A stretch of DNA of 34,005 bases, from contig JAJDAH010000361.1 of assembly GCA_029261965.1 (NCBI GenBank), forward strand, positions 1-34,005, read 5' to 3'. Of the stretch, positions 1 through 8,563 are shown in pieces (the stretch's first letter is position 1; each line of letters begins with the position of its first letter). Below the pieces are notes generated by a model. It did no database searches, was not told where the DNA came from, and was given only the letters and a program-made list of their open reading frames with translations. The stretch comes from Polyangiaceae bacterium. Its GTDB lineage: Bacteria; Myxococcota_A; Polyangia; Polyangiales; Polyangiaceae. The position numbers and the translations under genes were made by a program.

Positions 1-1
1 C

Positions 2-166
2 GACGACTGTAGAGAGAACAACACCACGCAATCGAGGGCAGGGCATGGCGGAATAGTAATTGGATTCGCAGGCCCAGCAATGATCGGCGCCGGGTGGATG
101 ACGGACATCGGTGTACTTGCAGGGTCAGAATCGAGGCGTACACCCCTTCAAATCTCAACCTTGTAG
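2..166 (+). CDS. possible 3' end of a hypothetical protein (partial)
   Basis: A frame open from the left edge of the window runs 54 codons to a TAG at 164-166. Its second half reads as a hydrophobic Gly/Ile/Ala-rich segment (IVIGFAGPAMIGAGW), which could be a C-terminal membrane helix. Against this, third codon positions are not clearly GC-rich as they are in the surrounding genes, and no family is recognised. It may be the end of a gene that starts outside the window, or chance. Confidence 0.25.
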   Translation, partial: DDCRENNTTQSRAGHGGIVIGFAGPAMIGAGWMTDIGVLAGSESRRTPLQISTL

Positions 167-425
167 CACGTGGAAGGTGGTCCATTCGGAAGCGTTAACT
201 ATTTGACGAACGCCACGGCGCGGCGATGTCGCGAGCTCGTATCTACGCCCTTCCAGTCGCTCTCCCCTCCACACTCGAGCCCCTTCGGCATTCGGGAGAT
301 TGATTTGACAATACTGCAAAGTCCCGCGCGGACTGTTCGCCGCGCGAAATGCAGCAACTGGACCATCGAAGCCCTCTTGCTTGTGCGACGATGCTAGTTC
401 GCGCGGAGTCTGGTAAAACAGCTTC
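167..425. other. intergenic stretch upstream of the cytochrome c lipoprotein
   Basis: I see no gene here on either strand. Open frames are short, have no ribosome-binding site and resemble no family. The promoter of the cytochrome gene starting at 426 probably lies here, but no convincing -35/-10 pair was recognised. Confidence 0.4.
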
Positions 426-1118
426 GTGCTTCCAAAAATTCGACCCGTCGCCACGCTTCTCACGTCTCTCGGTTTGCTGGGATGCCAAGCAGCAGCCCCC
501 GCTGGTGCAGCGGAGCCTCACGAGCACAGTTCTGGTGGCTCCGAAGCACATCCGCACCCGAGCGGCGACGTGAGCGAGGCGGACTCCCACGAGAAAGAGC
601 AGCCTGAGGTCGGTGGTCATGCGCTCGGTGCGCACGATCACGCTTCGGGCGGCGAGCACGCTCATGGGGGCGGTCACATGGGCCACATGGAGACCGTTAA
701 ACGCGCCCTACAGAAGAAGCTCGGCGATCAGTACGATGCACCGCTCGCGGAGCTAAAAGGCGCCAACCTCGCCCGGGGGAAGGAGTTGTTTCAGAAGAGC
801 TGCGCGTCGTGCCATGGCAAAACCGGCGTCGGAGACGGGCCAAACGCTGCGGCGTTCGCTTCGCCGCCGGCCGACCTGACGGATGCTCACCACGCTCGAT
901 ACTATTCGGACCGCGGGCGGCTCGAAATTGTTCGTTACGGAATCGAGGGAACGCCGATGCCTGGTGCGATGAAAGAGCTGGGCGAGCAAGGCACACTCGA
1001 CGTCTACGCATTCGCGCGGTCGCTCGCAGGATCGCCGCCGGCCGCATCAGAGAAATCACCAGCCGAGCCCCCGAAAAAGAAAAAGGGCGGCCACGGGCAC
1101 GGCAACCATCCCCACTGA
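426..1118 (+). CDS. His-rich cytochrome c lipoprotein
   Basis: This is a predicted secreted, lipid-anchored monohaem cytochrome c of 230 residues. It starts at GTG with a short signal peptide and a lipobox LLGC (lipid Cys20). Residues 30-90 form a His/Gly/Glu-rich linker with many HEH, HPH and HAH groups, likely to bind metal. The haem domain follows: CASCH at 126-130 holds the haem, and Met178 in GTPMPG is the likely sixth ligand. The tail is Lys-rich and ends in alternating His and Gly. The layout matches electron-carrying class I cytochromes such as those found beside metal or nitrous-oxide handling genes. Its redox partner cannot be told from the sequence. The methyltransferase downstream is on the same strand 45 bases away and may be cotranscribed. 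Confidence 0.85.
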   Translation: MLPKIRPVATLLTSLGLLGCQAAAPAGAAEPHEHSSGGSEAHPHPSGDVSEADSHEKEQPEVGGHALGAHDHASGGEHAHGGGHMGHMETVKRALQKKLGDQYDAPLAELKGANLARGKELFQKSCASCHGKTGVGDGPNAAAFASPPADLTDAHHARYYSDRGRLEIVRYGIEGTPMPGAMKELGEQGTLDVYAFARSLAGSPPAASEKSPAEPPKKKKGGHGHGNHPH

Positions 1119-1163
1119 CGCGGCGCACCCCAGATGTGGCTGCGCTCGTCAGGAAATCGACCG

Positions 1164-1823
1164 ATGGGACAAACCCCGCAGACGAGCTACGTCACGGCCC
1201 TGAGATTTCCGTTCCTCACACGGTTCTACGATCGCGTTCTCGCCGCGACGCTCAAGGAGGAGAAGTTCAAGCGACTACTCGTGCAACAGTCCGCAATTCA
1301 GCCAGGCCACCGGGTCCTCGACGTCGGCTGCGGCACGGGCACGCTCACGATGATGCTCGAGCGTGACGCTCCAGAGGCCGAGGTGTTCGGCCTCGACGGC
1401 GACGCCGACGCCCTCGACATCGCGAGGAAGAAAGTTTCAGCCGCTGGAGCCAAGGTGACCCTCGTCCAAGCGCTCGCTTTCGACCCTCCCTTCGAGCCCG
1501 GCTCGTTCGATCGGATCGTATCGAGTCTGGTCTTTCATCACTTGACCCGCGCGCAGAAGGCTCTGACCCTCGAAAAATGCAGGGACCTCCTTGCCAAGGG
1601 CGGTGAGCTGCACATCGCCGACTGGGGCGAGGCACAGAATATTTTGATGCGCGCTGCCTTTCTGGGTGTGCAGCTCCTCGACGGCTTCGAGACGACGACG
1701 GACAACGTCAACGGCTTGCTCCCGGAGCTCATCGCCCGCGCCGGGTTCAGAGACGTGGCCGAGACTCACCGCGAGGCCACGGTCTTCGGCACGCTGGCGC
1801 TCTACCGCGCGGCAGCGCCGTAG
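1164..1823 (+). CDS. class I SAM-dependent methyltransferase
   Basis: A Rossmann-type methyltransferase of 219 residues. Motif I is VLDVGCGTGTL, followed by an acidic residue ending strand 2 (FGLDGDADAL), motif II/III in the FDRIVSSLVFHHL stretch, and a motif like the UbiE/Methyltransf_11 group (LLAKGGELHIADW). The ATG at 1164 is preferred over an in-frame ATG at 1134 because AGGAAA lies about 9 bases before it. The substrate is unknown. The protein lacks the three conserved cysteines expected of arsenite methyltransferases. It converges on the histidine kinase gene, with only 9 bases between the stops, leaving no room for a separate terminator. Confidence 0.85.
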   Translation: MGQTPQTSYVTALRFPFLTRFYDRVLAATLKEEKFKRLLVQQSAIQPGHRVLDVGCGTGTLTMMLERDAPEAEVFGLDGDADALDIARKKVSAAGAKVTLVQALAFDPPFEPGSFDRIVSSLVFHHLTRAQKALTLEKCRDLLAKGGELHIADWGEAQNILMRAAFLGVQLLDGFETTTDNVNGLLPELIARAGFRDVAETHREATVFGTLALYRAAAP

Positions 1824-1832
1824 TCGTCGCCT

Positions 1833-3032
1833 TCATCCGGGGTCCGCAGCGCGCGGAAGGTAGACGGTAAACGCCACGCCGAGGCCTTCGTTGGCGGCGT
1901 CGATGAAACCGCCGTGCTGCTCGGCGATCCTCTCGGAAATGGACAACCCGAGCCCCGAGCCGTCGCTACCGCCCGAGGTGAAGGGATCGAAGAGGCGCTC
2001 GATGTCGTCGTCGGGAATCGGCGGACCATCGTTTTCGATTCGAAGCGCGTGTAGCTCCTGACCATCGACCTCGACATTTCGCAGCACGCGGACCAGCAAG
2101 GTTCCCGGGCCTTCGCCGATCGCCCGCATCGCGTTGACGGCGATGTTGAGCGCCACTTGCGCCAGCAAGTCACGGTCTCCGTCCGAAACCACGGCCTGGC
2201 TCGGGACATCGATGCGAACGTCAATCTCGCGCTGGTGCGCATCCGCGCTGACGAGCTCGACGAGACGCTGGGCGACGTCGCGAAGGTCGACGCGCACCGG
2301 TTCGATGTGATGCGGGCTCGCGAACGACAGAAAACGATCGGCGACGCGCTGCAAGCGATCGATCTCCGAAACGTGAAGCTCCCACATCCGGCGCTCGGGG
2401 GCGTCCTTGCTCACCAGCGGATCGACGATTTCGGCCGTGCCCCGCAGAGCATGCAGCGGGTTCTTCACTTCGTGGGCAATGCCCGCGACGACCTCTCCCA
2501 ACGCGCTCAACCGTCCCGCACGAACGAGCTGTTTTTGCAGGCGTTGTTGTTCGTCCAACGCCCGGCGGAGCTCGGTGTTTCGCCTCGTGCTCGCATCCGC
2601 CAGGTAACCGGCTACCGCACCGACGAGGTTGTACACGACGATCTCCAGAGCTTTTTCGATCGGCCCGCCGGGATCGGAATGGCCGAGCGGTCCGAGCTGG
2701 AGAAAAGCGTGGGGAACGTATCCGATCGAAACGACGGTCGCCGCCGCGAGCCCGCCGCGTAGGCCGTGCTGAAACGCTGCGACGATGATCGGCAGGTAGT
2801 AGACGCGTCGCAGAACGTTGTGAACCCAATCGATCTCAGGCGGCGTCGAGTAGTGAAGAACAGTCGCAACGGCGATTGGAGCCCAAACGAAAGCGAGGGT
2901 CCGCGGGAGCAGCAAGCGGGACCAGGAACGCGGAGAGTCCGGTTGAGCCGCTCGCTTCGTGCGCGGGCGCCGACTCAGAGGCTCGGATTCGCCAGGACGG
3001 ACACGGGAAGCGACGCGAGAATCAACCGTCAT
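1833..3032 (-). CDS. membrane sensor histidine kinase
   Basis: A 399-residue sensor kinase. The N-terminal half carries about four hydrophobic segments (residues 45-60, 78-110 and 128-146), probably an MASE/DUF-like membrane sensor with little periplasmic domain. A coiled region leads to the H-box HEVKNPLHALRG with phosphoacceptor His187. The HATPase domain has an N-box (LNIAVNAMRAI, near 295-305), a G1 box around DGPPIP and a G2 box GSGLGLS near 358. It is the partner of the response regulator immediately upstream. The start codon lies 11 bases inside that gene, so the two are translationally coupled. The signal sensed is unknown. Confidence 0.9.
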   Translation of the reverse strand: MTVDSRVASRVRPGESEPLSRRPRTKRAAQPDSPRSWSRLLLPRTLAFVWAPIAVATVLHYSTPPEIDWVHNVLRRVYYLPIIVAAFQHGLRGGLAAATVVSIGYVPHAFLQLGPLGHSDPGGPIEKALEIVVYNLVGAVAGYLADASTRRNTELRRALDEQQRLQKQLVRAGRLSALGEVVAGIAHEVKNPLHALRGTAEIVDPLVSKDAPERRMWELHVSEIDRLQRVADRFLSFASPHHIEPVRVDLRDVAQRLVELVSADAHQREIDVRIDVPSQAVVSDGDRDLLAQVALNIAVNAMRAIGEGPGTLLVRVLRNVEVDGQELHALRIENDGPPIPDDDIERLFDPFTSGGSDGSGLGLSISERIAEQHGGFIDAANEGLGVAFTVYLPRAADPG

Positions 3033-4404
3033 CTCGCCGCCTGGCGATTCCGTATTTCGTCATGCGGTAGGCAAGAATGTGTCGGGGGACACGAAGATAC
3101 GCCGCACTCCGGCTGACGTTCCATCCGTTGTGCTCGAGACTGCGTTGGATGACCCGCTTCTCCAAGTCCACGAGGCTCAACCCTTCGTCTGGCATGGGAG
3201 GCCATTCGCTGGAAAGTGAATCGGATTGTACGTCGGCGTCGCCCCCTATCACGGGGAGATCCTCGACCCGGAGGCTGTCACTGGTGCTGAGCATCACCAG
3301 GCGCTCGCACGTGTTCTCGAGCTCGCGCACGTTTCCGTCCCAGCGACGGCGGGTCATCTCGTCCAACAGGGCCTGGGGGACGCGAAGTCTGCGACTCGCC
3401 GCGAGTTGCTCGACGAAGTGCCGCACCAACGGCGCGATGTCCTCCCGTCTCTCGCGCAGAGGTGGGAGCTCGACTTCCACGGCGTTGAGCCGGTAGAGCA
3501 GGTCGCTGCGAAAGTCGCCCCGACGCGCCGTCGCAACGAGGTCGGCGCTCGTTGCCGCAACGATTCGAACTCCGGGGGACGCGTGCGTCGAAGACGCGTC
3601 GTCCGGGAGCAGCGTCAGGAGCTTCACCTGTAGCCCTGACGGCAGCTCGGCAACTTCATCGAGAAACACCGTGCCTCCCTTGACGCGGTCCATAATCGCG
3701 GGAGTCGGACCAACCCCGAACAACTCAGCGTCCAATCGCTCTGGTGACTCCGCTCCACAGTGCACCGGCAGAAACGGTCCTTCCGGCTCGCGGCTTTTGG
3801 TGTGGATCCGGCGCGCGACGAGCTCCTTGCCGGTACCCGTCTCCCCCCGTATCAGCACCGGGCTCGGCAACGGTGCGGCGCGATCCACGATTTCGAGAGC
3901 TCGGACCATGGCGTCGGATTGAGCGATGATCGGCCGGCCAACCCCTGCCACCTGAATTCGGAGCGTCCGCAGTTGGTCGCTCATCCTGCGCCGCTCGAAC
4001 GCCCGTCGCACGACCACCAGCAGATGCTCGCGATTGAACGGCTTGCCGATGAAGTCGTACGCCCCGGCCTTCATCGCTTGAACGGCCGTGTCGACGCTGC
4101 CATACGCGGTGATCACGAGCACCGGTACCTCGGGCGCTCGGCGATTGATTTCTTCGAGCACATGCATGCCGTCGATTCCAGGCATACGAAGATCTGTGAT
4201 CACCACGGAATGCTCAGTCGCCGAGAACGATTCGAGGGCCTCTTCCCCGGAAGCCACGGCGTCGACACGAAATCCGGCGTCCTGCAGGTTGTAGGTACCG
4301 ACCTCGCGACTCGTGGGGTCATCCTCGACGAGCAGCACGCAGCCGCCGGGCCCAGCATCGACTGAAGGGGTCACCACCGGGACTGGGCTCGAGCCGGTTT
4401 CCAC
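3022..4404 (-). CDS. NtrC-family response regulator lacking the GAFTGA loop
   Basis: A 460-residue regulator with three parts. The receiver domain (about 23-135) has the acidic pair in VEDD, phosphoacceptor Asp71 (TDLRMPG) and Lys121. The AAA+ domain (about 160-385) has Walker A GETGTGKE at 187-194, Walker B VFLDE at 246-250 and an arginine-finger region (FRSDLLYRLN). A Fis-type helix-turn-helix follows near 424-460. The loop between ELFG (227-230) and GGTVFLDE (243-250) is only 12 residues, reads VGPTPAIMDRVK and contains no GAFTGA, the motif that contacts sigma-54. Known regulators without this loop (Rhodobacter capsulatus NtrC, TyrR) work with sigma-70. GTG start. A GAGGT-like site lies about 14 bases upstream. 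First gene of an operon with the kinase. Confidence 0.9.
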   Translation of the reverse strand: METGSSPVPVVTPSVDAGPGGCVLLVEDDPTSREVGTYNLQDAGFRVDAVASGEEALESFSATEHSVVITDLRMPGIDGMHVLEEINRRAPEVPVLVITAYGSVDTAVQAMKAGAYDFIGKPFNREHLLVVVRRAFERRRMSDQLRTLRIQVAGVGRPIIAQSDAMVRALEIVDRAAPLPSPVLIRGETGTGKELVARRIHTKSREPEGPFLPVHCGAESPERLDAELFGVGPTPAIMDRVKGGTVFLDEVAELPSGLQVKLLTLLPDDASSTHASPGVRIVAATSADLVATARRGDFRSDLLYRLNAVEVELPPLRERREDIAPLVRHFVEQLAASRRLRVPQALLDEMTRRRWDGNVRELENTCERLVMLSTSDSLRVEDLPVIGGDADVQSDSLSSEWPPMPDEGLSLVDLEKRVIQRSLEHNGWNVSRSAAYLRVPRHILAYRMTKYGIARRRDDG

Positions 4405-4570
4405 AGCTCGCGAACTCTACCTCGAAGCCGAGCGAGCTGCCCGATGCGCCCCAGCGGATCCGGGGGCTTCGATTGAGAATATTGTCAACGGCAACCATCG
4501 GCCCCGGGCCCAGGGCGGATTTGCGGACGGCACCGTTCCCAATGGGACCTTCCGCGACTAGCGTCGCCGC

Positions 4571-5029
4571 ATGCGAAATCTCGGATGGTGGGTCCCACTG
4601 GCGCTCCTCGTGGCGTGCTCGGACGACGGTTCTTCGAGCGACAGCGAGGGGGCCGGCGGGACTTCGAGTGGCGGAACGTCCAGCGGCGGAGCGTCCAGCG
4701 GGGGCGGCATGGCAGCAGCAGGCGCCCCCGCTGGCGCATCGGGAGCCGCTGGGGCCAGCATGGCGGGCGACACCTGGAGCACGTTTGCTCAAACTTGGTT
4801 CTCGAGCTTCTGCACCGAGTGCCACGCTGGAGGCACCCGAAACTACACGACCATCGACGAAGTCAGGCGGGACGCGGCAAAAATACGTTGCGGTGTCGCA
4901 CCGACGCGGCTGCCGGAGTGCAGTGGCTTTCCACCGCCTGGGCAGTTCCCGGTCGGCACGGGGGCCAAGCCGACTGCCGAGGAGCGTAACCGTCTCATCG
5001 CGTGGATCGACTCCGGGCTAGCCGAATAG
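4571..5029 (+). CDS. small cytochrome c-like lipoprotein
   Basis: A 152-residue secreted lipoprotein. The signal peptide ends in a lipobox LLVAC (lipid Cys16), then comes a Ser/Gly/Ala-rich linker to about residue 66. The folded part has one haem-attachment motif CTECH at 81-85 and further cysteines around 107 and 117, ending in LIAWIDSGLAE. This last pattern (an AWIDxG helix) is typical of the planctomycete/myxobacterial cytochrome c domains that sit at the cell surface. The function is probably electron transfer, but no partner enzyme is encoded nearby. Confidence 0.75.
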   Translation: MRNLGWWVPLALLVACSDDGSSSDSEGAGGTSSGGTSSGGASSGGGMAAAGAPAGASGAAGASMAGDTWSTFAQTWFSSFCTECHAGGTRNYTTIDEVRRDAAKIRCGVAPTRLPECSGFPPPGQFPVGTGAKPTAEERNRLIAWIDSGLAE

Positions 5030-5036
5030 CTCGGGC

Positions 5037-5201
5037 TCACTGACAAGTCGTGAACGGGTATCCTAGCGGGTGCGCCGCGCACGACGACGCACACGATGGG
5101 CAGTCGGCGATCGTTTGACAGAGGCGCCCGCCCCAGAACGGATCGGTGCAAGTGCAGTCCTCGCTACAGAACCCCGACGGGTCGAAGCAATTCGTGAACG
5201 C
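5037..5201 (-). pseudogene. 3' remnant of a Cys-rich secreted protein gene
   Basis: Read on the minus strand, the last 54 codons before the TGA at 5037-5039 give a Cys-rich sequence (FCSEDCTCTD, CQTIADCPSC) that looks like the C-terminus of a myxobacterial Cys-rich lipoprotein. Upstream of about 5201 the same frame becomes the antisense of the kinase gene and stops looking protein-like. I infer that the 5' part was lost when this piece was joined to the kinase fragment. It could instead be a short intact gene, but no sensible start or signal peptide is present. Confidence 0.45.
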
Positions 5202-6047
5202 TGGCGGGCGGAGCACCGCTTGTTGGCTCGACCGGCAGCCGTCAAGCTCATTCGCCCCGACAAACCGATCAGCGTCGAGGTTGCAGATCGGTTCGCCTTC
5301 GAAGCCCAGGCGGCGGCTCGGCTGCGGTCGATTCACTCGGTCGAGGTCTACGACTTCGGGGTCACGCGCGACGGCGCCTTTTTTCTGGTGATGGAGCTAC
5401 TCGAGGGGATGGATTTGGAGACCGTGGTGAGGAAGTTCGGGCCGCCGCCGCCCGCCCGCGCGGTACATGTGCTGCTTCAAGTCTGCGAGGTGCTGTCCGA
5501 AGCTCACGAGGCCGGCCTGTTGCACCGGGACATCAAGCCAGCAAACATCTTCCTGACCACGCGTTCCTCGAGTCTCGATCTGGCAAAGCTGCTCGACTTC
5601 GGCCTCGTGCGAACGATTGGATGCGACCGCGAGCAGCCCGCAACCCCGAGAAAGCTAGCGGGTACTCCAGCGTACCTACCACCGGAGGTCGTCACGGCCG
5701 ACTGTTACGGGGAGTGCCACGTCGACGGACGAGCCGACCTGTACGCGGTGGCGGCTGTCGCGTACTACATCCTGTCGGGCGAGCTTCTCTTTGACCGCGA
5801 CACCGCTGAAGACATGGCCGTCGCTCATGTCGTGGAGGAAGTGATTCCACTTGGACAGCAAGTCACCGTCCCGTCGGACTTGGAAGACGCGGTCATGAAG
5901 GCGCTAGCGAAGGATCCCGACTCACGCCAGCCGAGTGTAGCCGCCTTTGCCGAGGAGCTTCGGGAAGTGTCCGTGCCGAGCTGGAGCGCTGCCGACGCTC
6001 GCCGCTGGTGGCAGCGGTACGGTGAGGCTGCGACCAAGCCGTCCTAG
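5070..6047 (+). pseudogene. Ser/Thr protein kinase, 5'-truncated
   Basis: From about base 5200 the frame encodes a clear Hanks-type kinase. It has the ATP-anchoring Lys59 (AAVKL), helix-C Glu78, the catalytic loop HRDIKPAN (152-159), DFG at 176-178, the PPE activation-segment end and a PSVAAFAEEL C-lobe. The glycine-rich loop that should sit just before Lys59 is missing. In myxobacterial kinases this segment normally reads GGMGEVWRA-HRLLARP, and here the match begins only at WRAEHRLLARP. The 43 codons before that are antisense to the Cys-rich remnant and have no kinase character or clear ribosome site. There is no C-terminal sensor domain. It is either a pseudogene or an inactive product. The coordinates give the whole open frame; the real kinase part is 5200-6047. 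Confidence 0.7.
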
Positions 6048-6115
6048 AAACGCTACCCCCCGGCCTCCAAATCCAGCTGTTCACCCCCGTCGGCCCCTTG
6101 CGAAAAACGCACACG

Positions 6116-6553
6116 TCATGAATCGGTTGGCTCGAGGGGCCAATAGCGGCGCATGGCCAGAAACGTGAACGATGTCGACCAACCGATCAACACCAAGCCA
6201 TTCAACGCTTCGACGCCGCTGATGAGACGTAGATGACCTGTGGGGACGACGTCTCCCAATCCCAAGGACGTGTACATCACCGTCGAGTAATAGAGGTAGT
6301 TCATGGCGGTGTCTTCCGCGGCTCCACCAAGCTCTCCCACCGGCACGACGTGCTCCAACGTGAAGAATGCACCCGCGTAGAGCATGATCTCGAGCATGTG
6401 AGCCGTGAAGGCACCCACGATGACGACCAGGATTTGCGTCCGACCACCGAGCGCACCCAGCGGTAAGAGCCTGGAAGTCAACCGCAGGACTTCGAAGTGA
6501 ATGAAAATGGTGACGAGCACGAGCACGAGACTCAGACTCATGGCAATCAGCAT
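6116..6553 (-). CDS. two-TM potassium channel-like protein
   Basis: A 145-residue membrane protein of the Ion_trans_2 type. Hydrophobic helices lie near residues 2-20, 40-68 and 110-133. The pore region reads YYSTVMYTSLGLGDVVP, with the filter T95-S96-L97-G98-L99-G100-D101 in place of the canonical TVGYGD. A near-perfect Shine-Dalgarno site (AAGGAGGT) precedes the ATG. Such small channels are widespread in proteobacteria, and ion selectivity with the SLGLG filter is not certain. The gene stands alone between the kinase fragment and the lipoproteins. Confidence 0.8.
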   Translation of the reverse strand: MLIAMSLSLVLVLVTIFIHFEVLRLTSRLLPLGALGGRTQILVVIVGAFTAHMLEIMLYAGAFFTLEHVVPVGELGGAAEDTAMNYLYYSTVMYTSLGLGDVVPTGHLRLISGVEALNGLVLIGWSTSFTFLAMRRYWPLEPTDS

Positions 6554-6689
6554 GGAAAACGACCTCCTTGGATGGCCCTGTGGCGTCAGACGGACACCGC
6601 TCCGTCAGCGGCGTGGCGTGTCTATGCGCGGCACCCGATAGTACCGCTACCTCCACCGATACGCGTACGGGGCGCGGTTCCGATCGGTC

Positions 6690-7313
6690 TCAGCGCATGG
6701 CCAACTCGAACGTCTCCCCCCGCGTCAGAGTGAGACGATCGTTTCGCACGCAGTATTGGTGCTCGACGGGGTTTCCGAATGTTTGGGGGCTCCGGATCTC
6801 GAGGGTCGAGCCCTCGACGGTCCACGTGCCCGACTCGATCGGAACCATGCGCTCCCTCATACTCTGGCATTCGCAGTCGGTGCCCACATCGATGCACGTC
6901 CCCTGATGAAAGGCGCTGAGGTCCGTGCACGTGCTCCACCCTTCGAGAGCTAGGCAGCTCTTGGGATAGATCATCCGCTCACGAACCGTCATTCGAAGGG
7001 GTGGGTCGAAGACCACCGATCCGTCGTCGGTGAAAGTGGCGGCGCCGTCCAATCGCTCGAGCTCGCTCACCGTGCTCACCGGATCACACAACCCGAAAGC
7101 GTGCTCACGCGTCTCCGGTGACGAGCAAGGCATCGCTCGAGCAACCCACTCGCCCCGCGGATCTCCACCGCATCCCGCACCGCAGGCGGGCACGCTCGCC
7201 TCCGCGCCGACGTCCGCTCCGAGGTCTGCGCTTTCGCTCGTTTGACCGCAGCCCGACAACGTCAGGACGAATACCGAGAAGCTTTCGCGGAAGCTGTTCC
7301 TCCAGGACATCAT
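6690..7313 (-). CDS. hypothetical Cys-containing lipoprotein
   Basis: A 207-residue predicted lipoprotein with a short signal peptide and a lipobox LSGC near residue 22, then an acidic Ala/Gly linker. The folded part has several cysteines that could form disulfides (CGAGC, CSSPE, STCTD, CIDVGTDCEC) and beta-rich text such as FTDDGSVVFDPPLRM and GTWTVEGSTLEI. It may be a small lipocalin-like or META-like beta domain, but no family is recognised. The ATG at 7313 (followed by a second ATG) has GGAGCGGGGA just upstream. Confidence 0.7.
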   Translation of the reverse strand: MMSWRNSFRESFSVFVLTLSGCGQTSESADLGADVGAEASVPACGAGCGGDPRGEWVARAMPCSSPETREHAFGLCDPVSTVSELERLDGAATFTDDGSVVFDPPLRMTVRERMIYPKSCLALEGWSTCTDLSAFHQGTCIDVGTDCECQSMRERMVPIESGTWTVEGSTLEIRSPQTFGNPVEHQYCVRNDRLTLTRGETFELAMR

Positions 7314-7469
7314 TCCCCGCTCCGAGAACTTCCTTGCAAGCTTGGCACCATGAACGGGACGCGCAACCGATCGGTGCGGCTAAGTGCAGCGCGTCGCGGA
7401 AGGCGCACTTGCGCACGCAGGCGGGTACCGGTGGGTTCAGCGTTATCGGTCGCCTCGGGCTACACGCGC

Positions 7470-8498
7470 TCAGGGAATGATGGTCAACGTGACCGCATCT
7501 GTCGCGGTGTTCGAGTTGGAATCCGTGGCCGTCGCCGTAACGGTGTTCAGGCCTAGCCCGTTGAGGCACGCTTGGAAGTTCCCACCGGTCCCGATCTGGC
7601 CATCGGCGGCGTTGTCGCTGACCCAGACGAGCGACGAAGTGATGTTGCCGTCCTCGAAATCGAGAGCCACTCCTGTCCACGGGATGTCGACCGGACAGTC
7701 TGCCCGGGTCTCACCATCCCCAGGGTGCAAGATCGTGGCGAAAGGGGAGAACGCCTCGACGGTGATGGCATCCGAGCCGGTCATCGCGTCACTGTCGGTG
7801 GCTATGCAGGTGATCTGATGGGTGTACGGAGGATCGAGCGCCACCGTGAGCGAAAGACCGTTGCCGAGCGGCCCGATCAAGTCGGAGACCCACTGCACGC
7901 TCGGGCCGCTCAGAGGACCGTCCTCGATGTCGGTTGCGTTGGCTACGAACGTCCACTCGGTGGGCGAGGGGTTCGGTGGGAGCGTGCTGAAGGGTTGGCG
8001 CGCCCCATCTGCGGGCGCGACAATCGTACAGGTCGGCGGGTTCAGGCCGCCATCGACTGAGGCGTCCGCGGCGGCGTCTTGGCCTCCGGCATCGGTGCCC
8101 GCATCCATCCCACTAGTCCCAGCCGTGCCGCCGACTCCGCCACTGCCGGATGCCCCGCCAGTGCCACCGCTACCTGCCCCGGAGGTTCCACCGGCGCCAC
8201 CCGACGCAGCGCCGCTCGCTCCTGCGCTACCCCCAGTTGCGGAGGAACCTCCGCTTGCACCTGTGCCTCCGGTGCCGGCACCCCCAGCCCCGGACACGCC
8301 GACGCAGACGTCCGATTCACAGCTCAGTCCGGGATCACACGTACCCGCGGACGTACAGGCGCATCCACGCGACCCAGTCTCGCAACCAGAAGCGCCAGCG
8401 TTTCCGAAAATGCCGTCGCTAGAGCCAGAGCCGCAAGCGCCCGCGAGCCACAGCGTTGCGACTGTTACTCCGATCGCCTGCCCGCGTGCCCCCGCCAT
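7470..8498 (-). CDS. lipoprotein with two Ig-like/PKD-like domains
   Basis: A 342-residue surface lipoprotein. A lipobox (LAGAC, near residue 22) is followed by a Cys cluster (CETGSRGCACTSAGTC) and a long Gly/Ala/Ser linker to about residue 125. Two beta-sandwich repeats follow. Each begins with an ALxPxDG-like edge (CTIVAPADG, ATILHPGDG), carries D-EDG (IEDGPLSGPSVQWVSD, FEDGNITSSLVWVSD), and ends with the T-x-T-A-T-D-S pattern typical of cadherin/PKD-like modules. This suggests a surface adhesion or display protein. The linker and Cys cluster recur in other lipoproteins of the window. Confidence 0.75.
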   Translation of the reverse strand: MAGARGQAIGVTVATLWLAGACGSGSSDGIFGNAGASGCETGSRGCACTSAGTCDPGLSCESDVCVGVSGAGGAGTGGTGASGGSSATGGSAGASGAASGGAGGTSGAGSGGTGGASGSGGVGGTAGTSGMDAGTDAGGQDAAADASVDGGLNPPTCTIVAPADGARQPFSTLPPNPSPTEWTFVANATDIEDGPLSGPSVQWVSDLIGPLGNGLSLTVALDPPYTHQITCIATDSDAMTGSDAITVEAFSPFATILHPGDGETRADCPVDIPWTGVALDFEDGNITSSLVWVSDNAADGQIGTGGNFQACLNGLGLNTVTATATDSNSNTATDAVTLTIIP

Positions 8499-8563
8499 CC
8501 TGCTTCAGACGGTGCCAGGCTACACAGATCACGTCAAGCCCGCTCGCGATGGAACGCAAGAGC

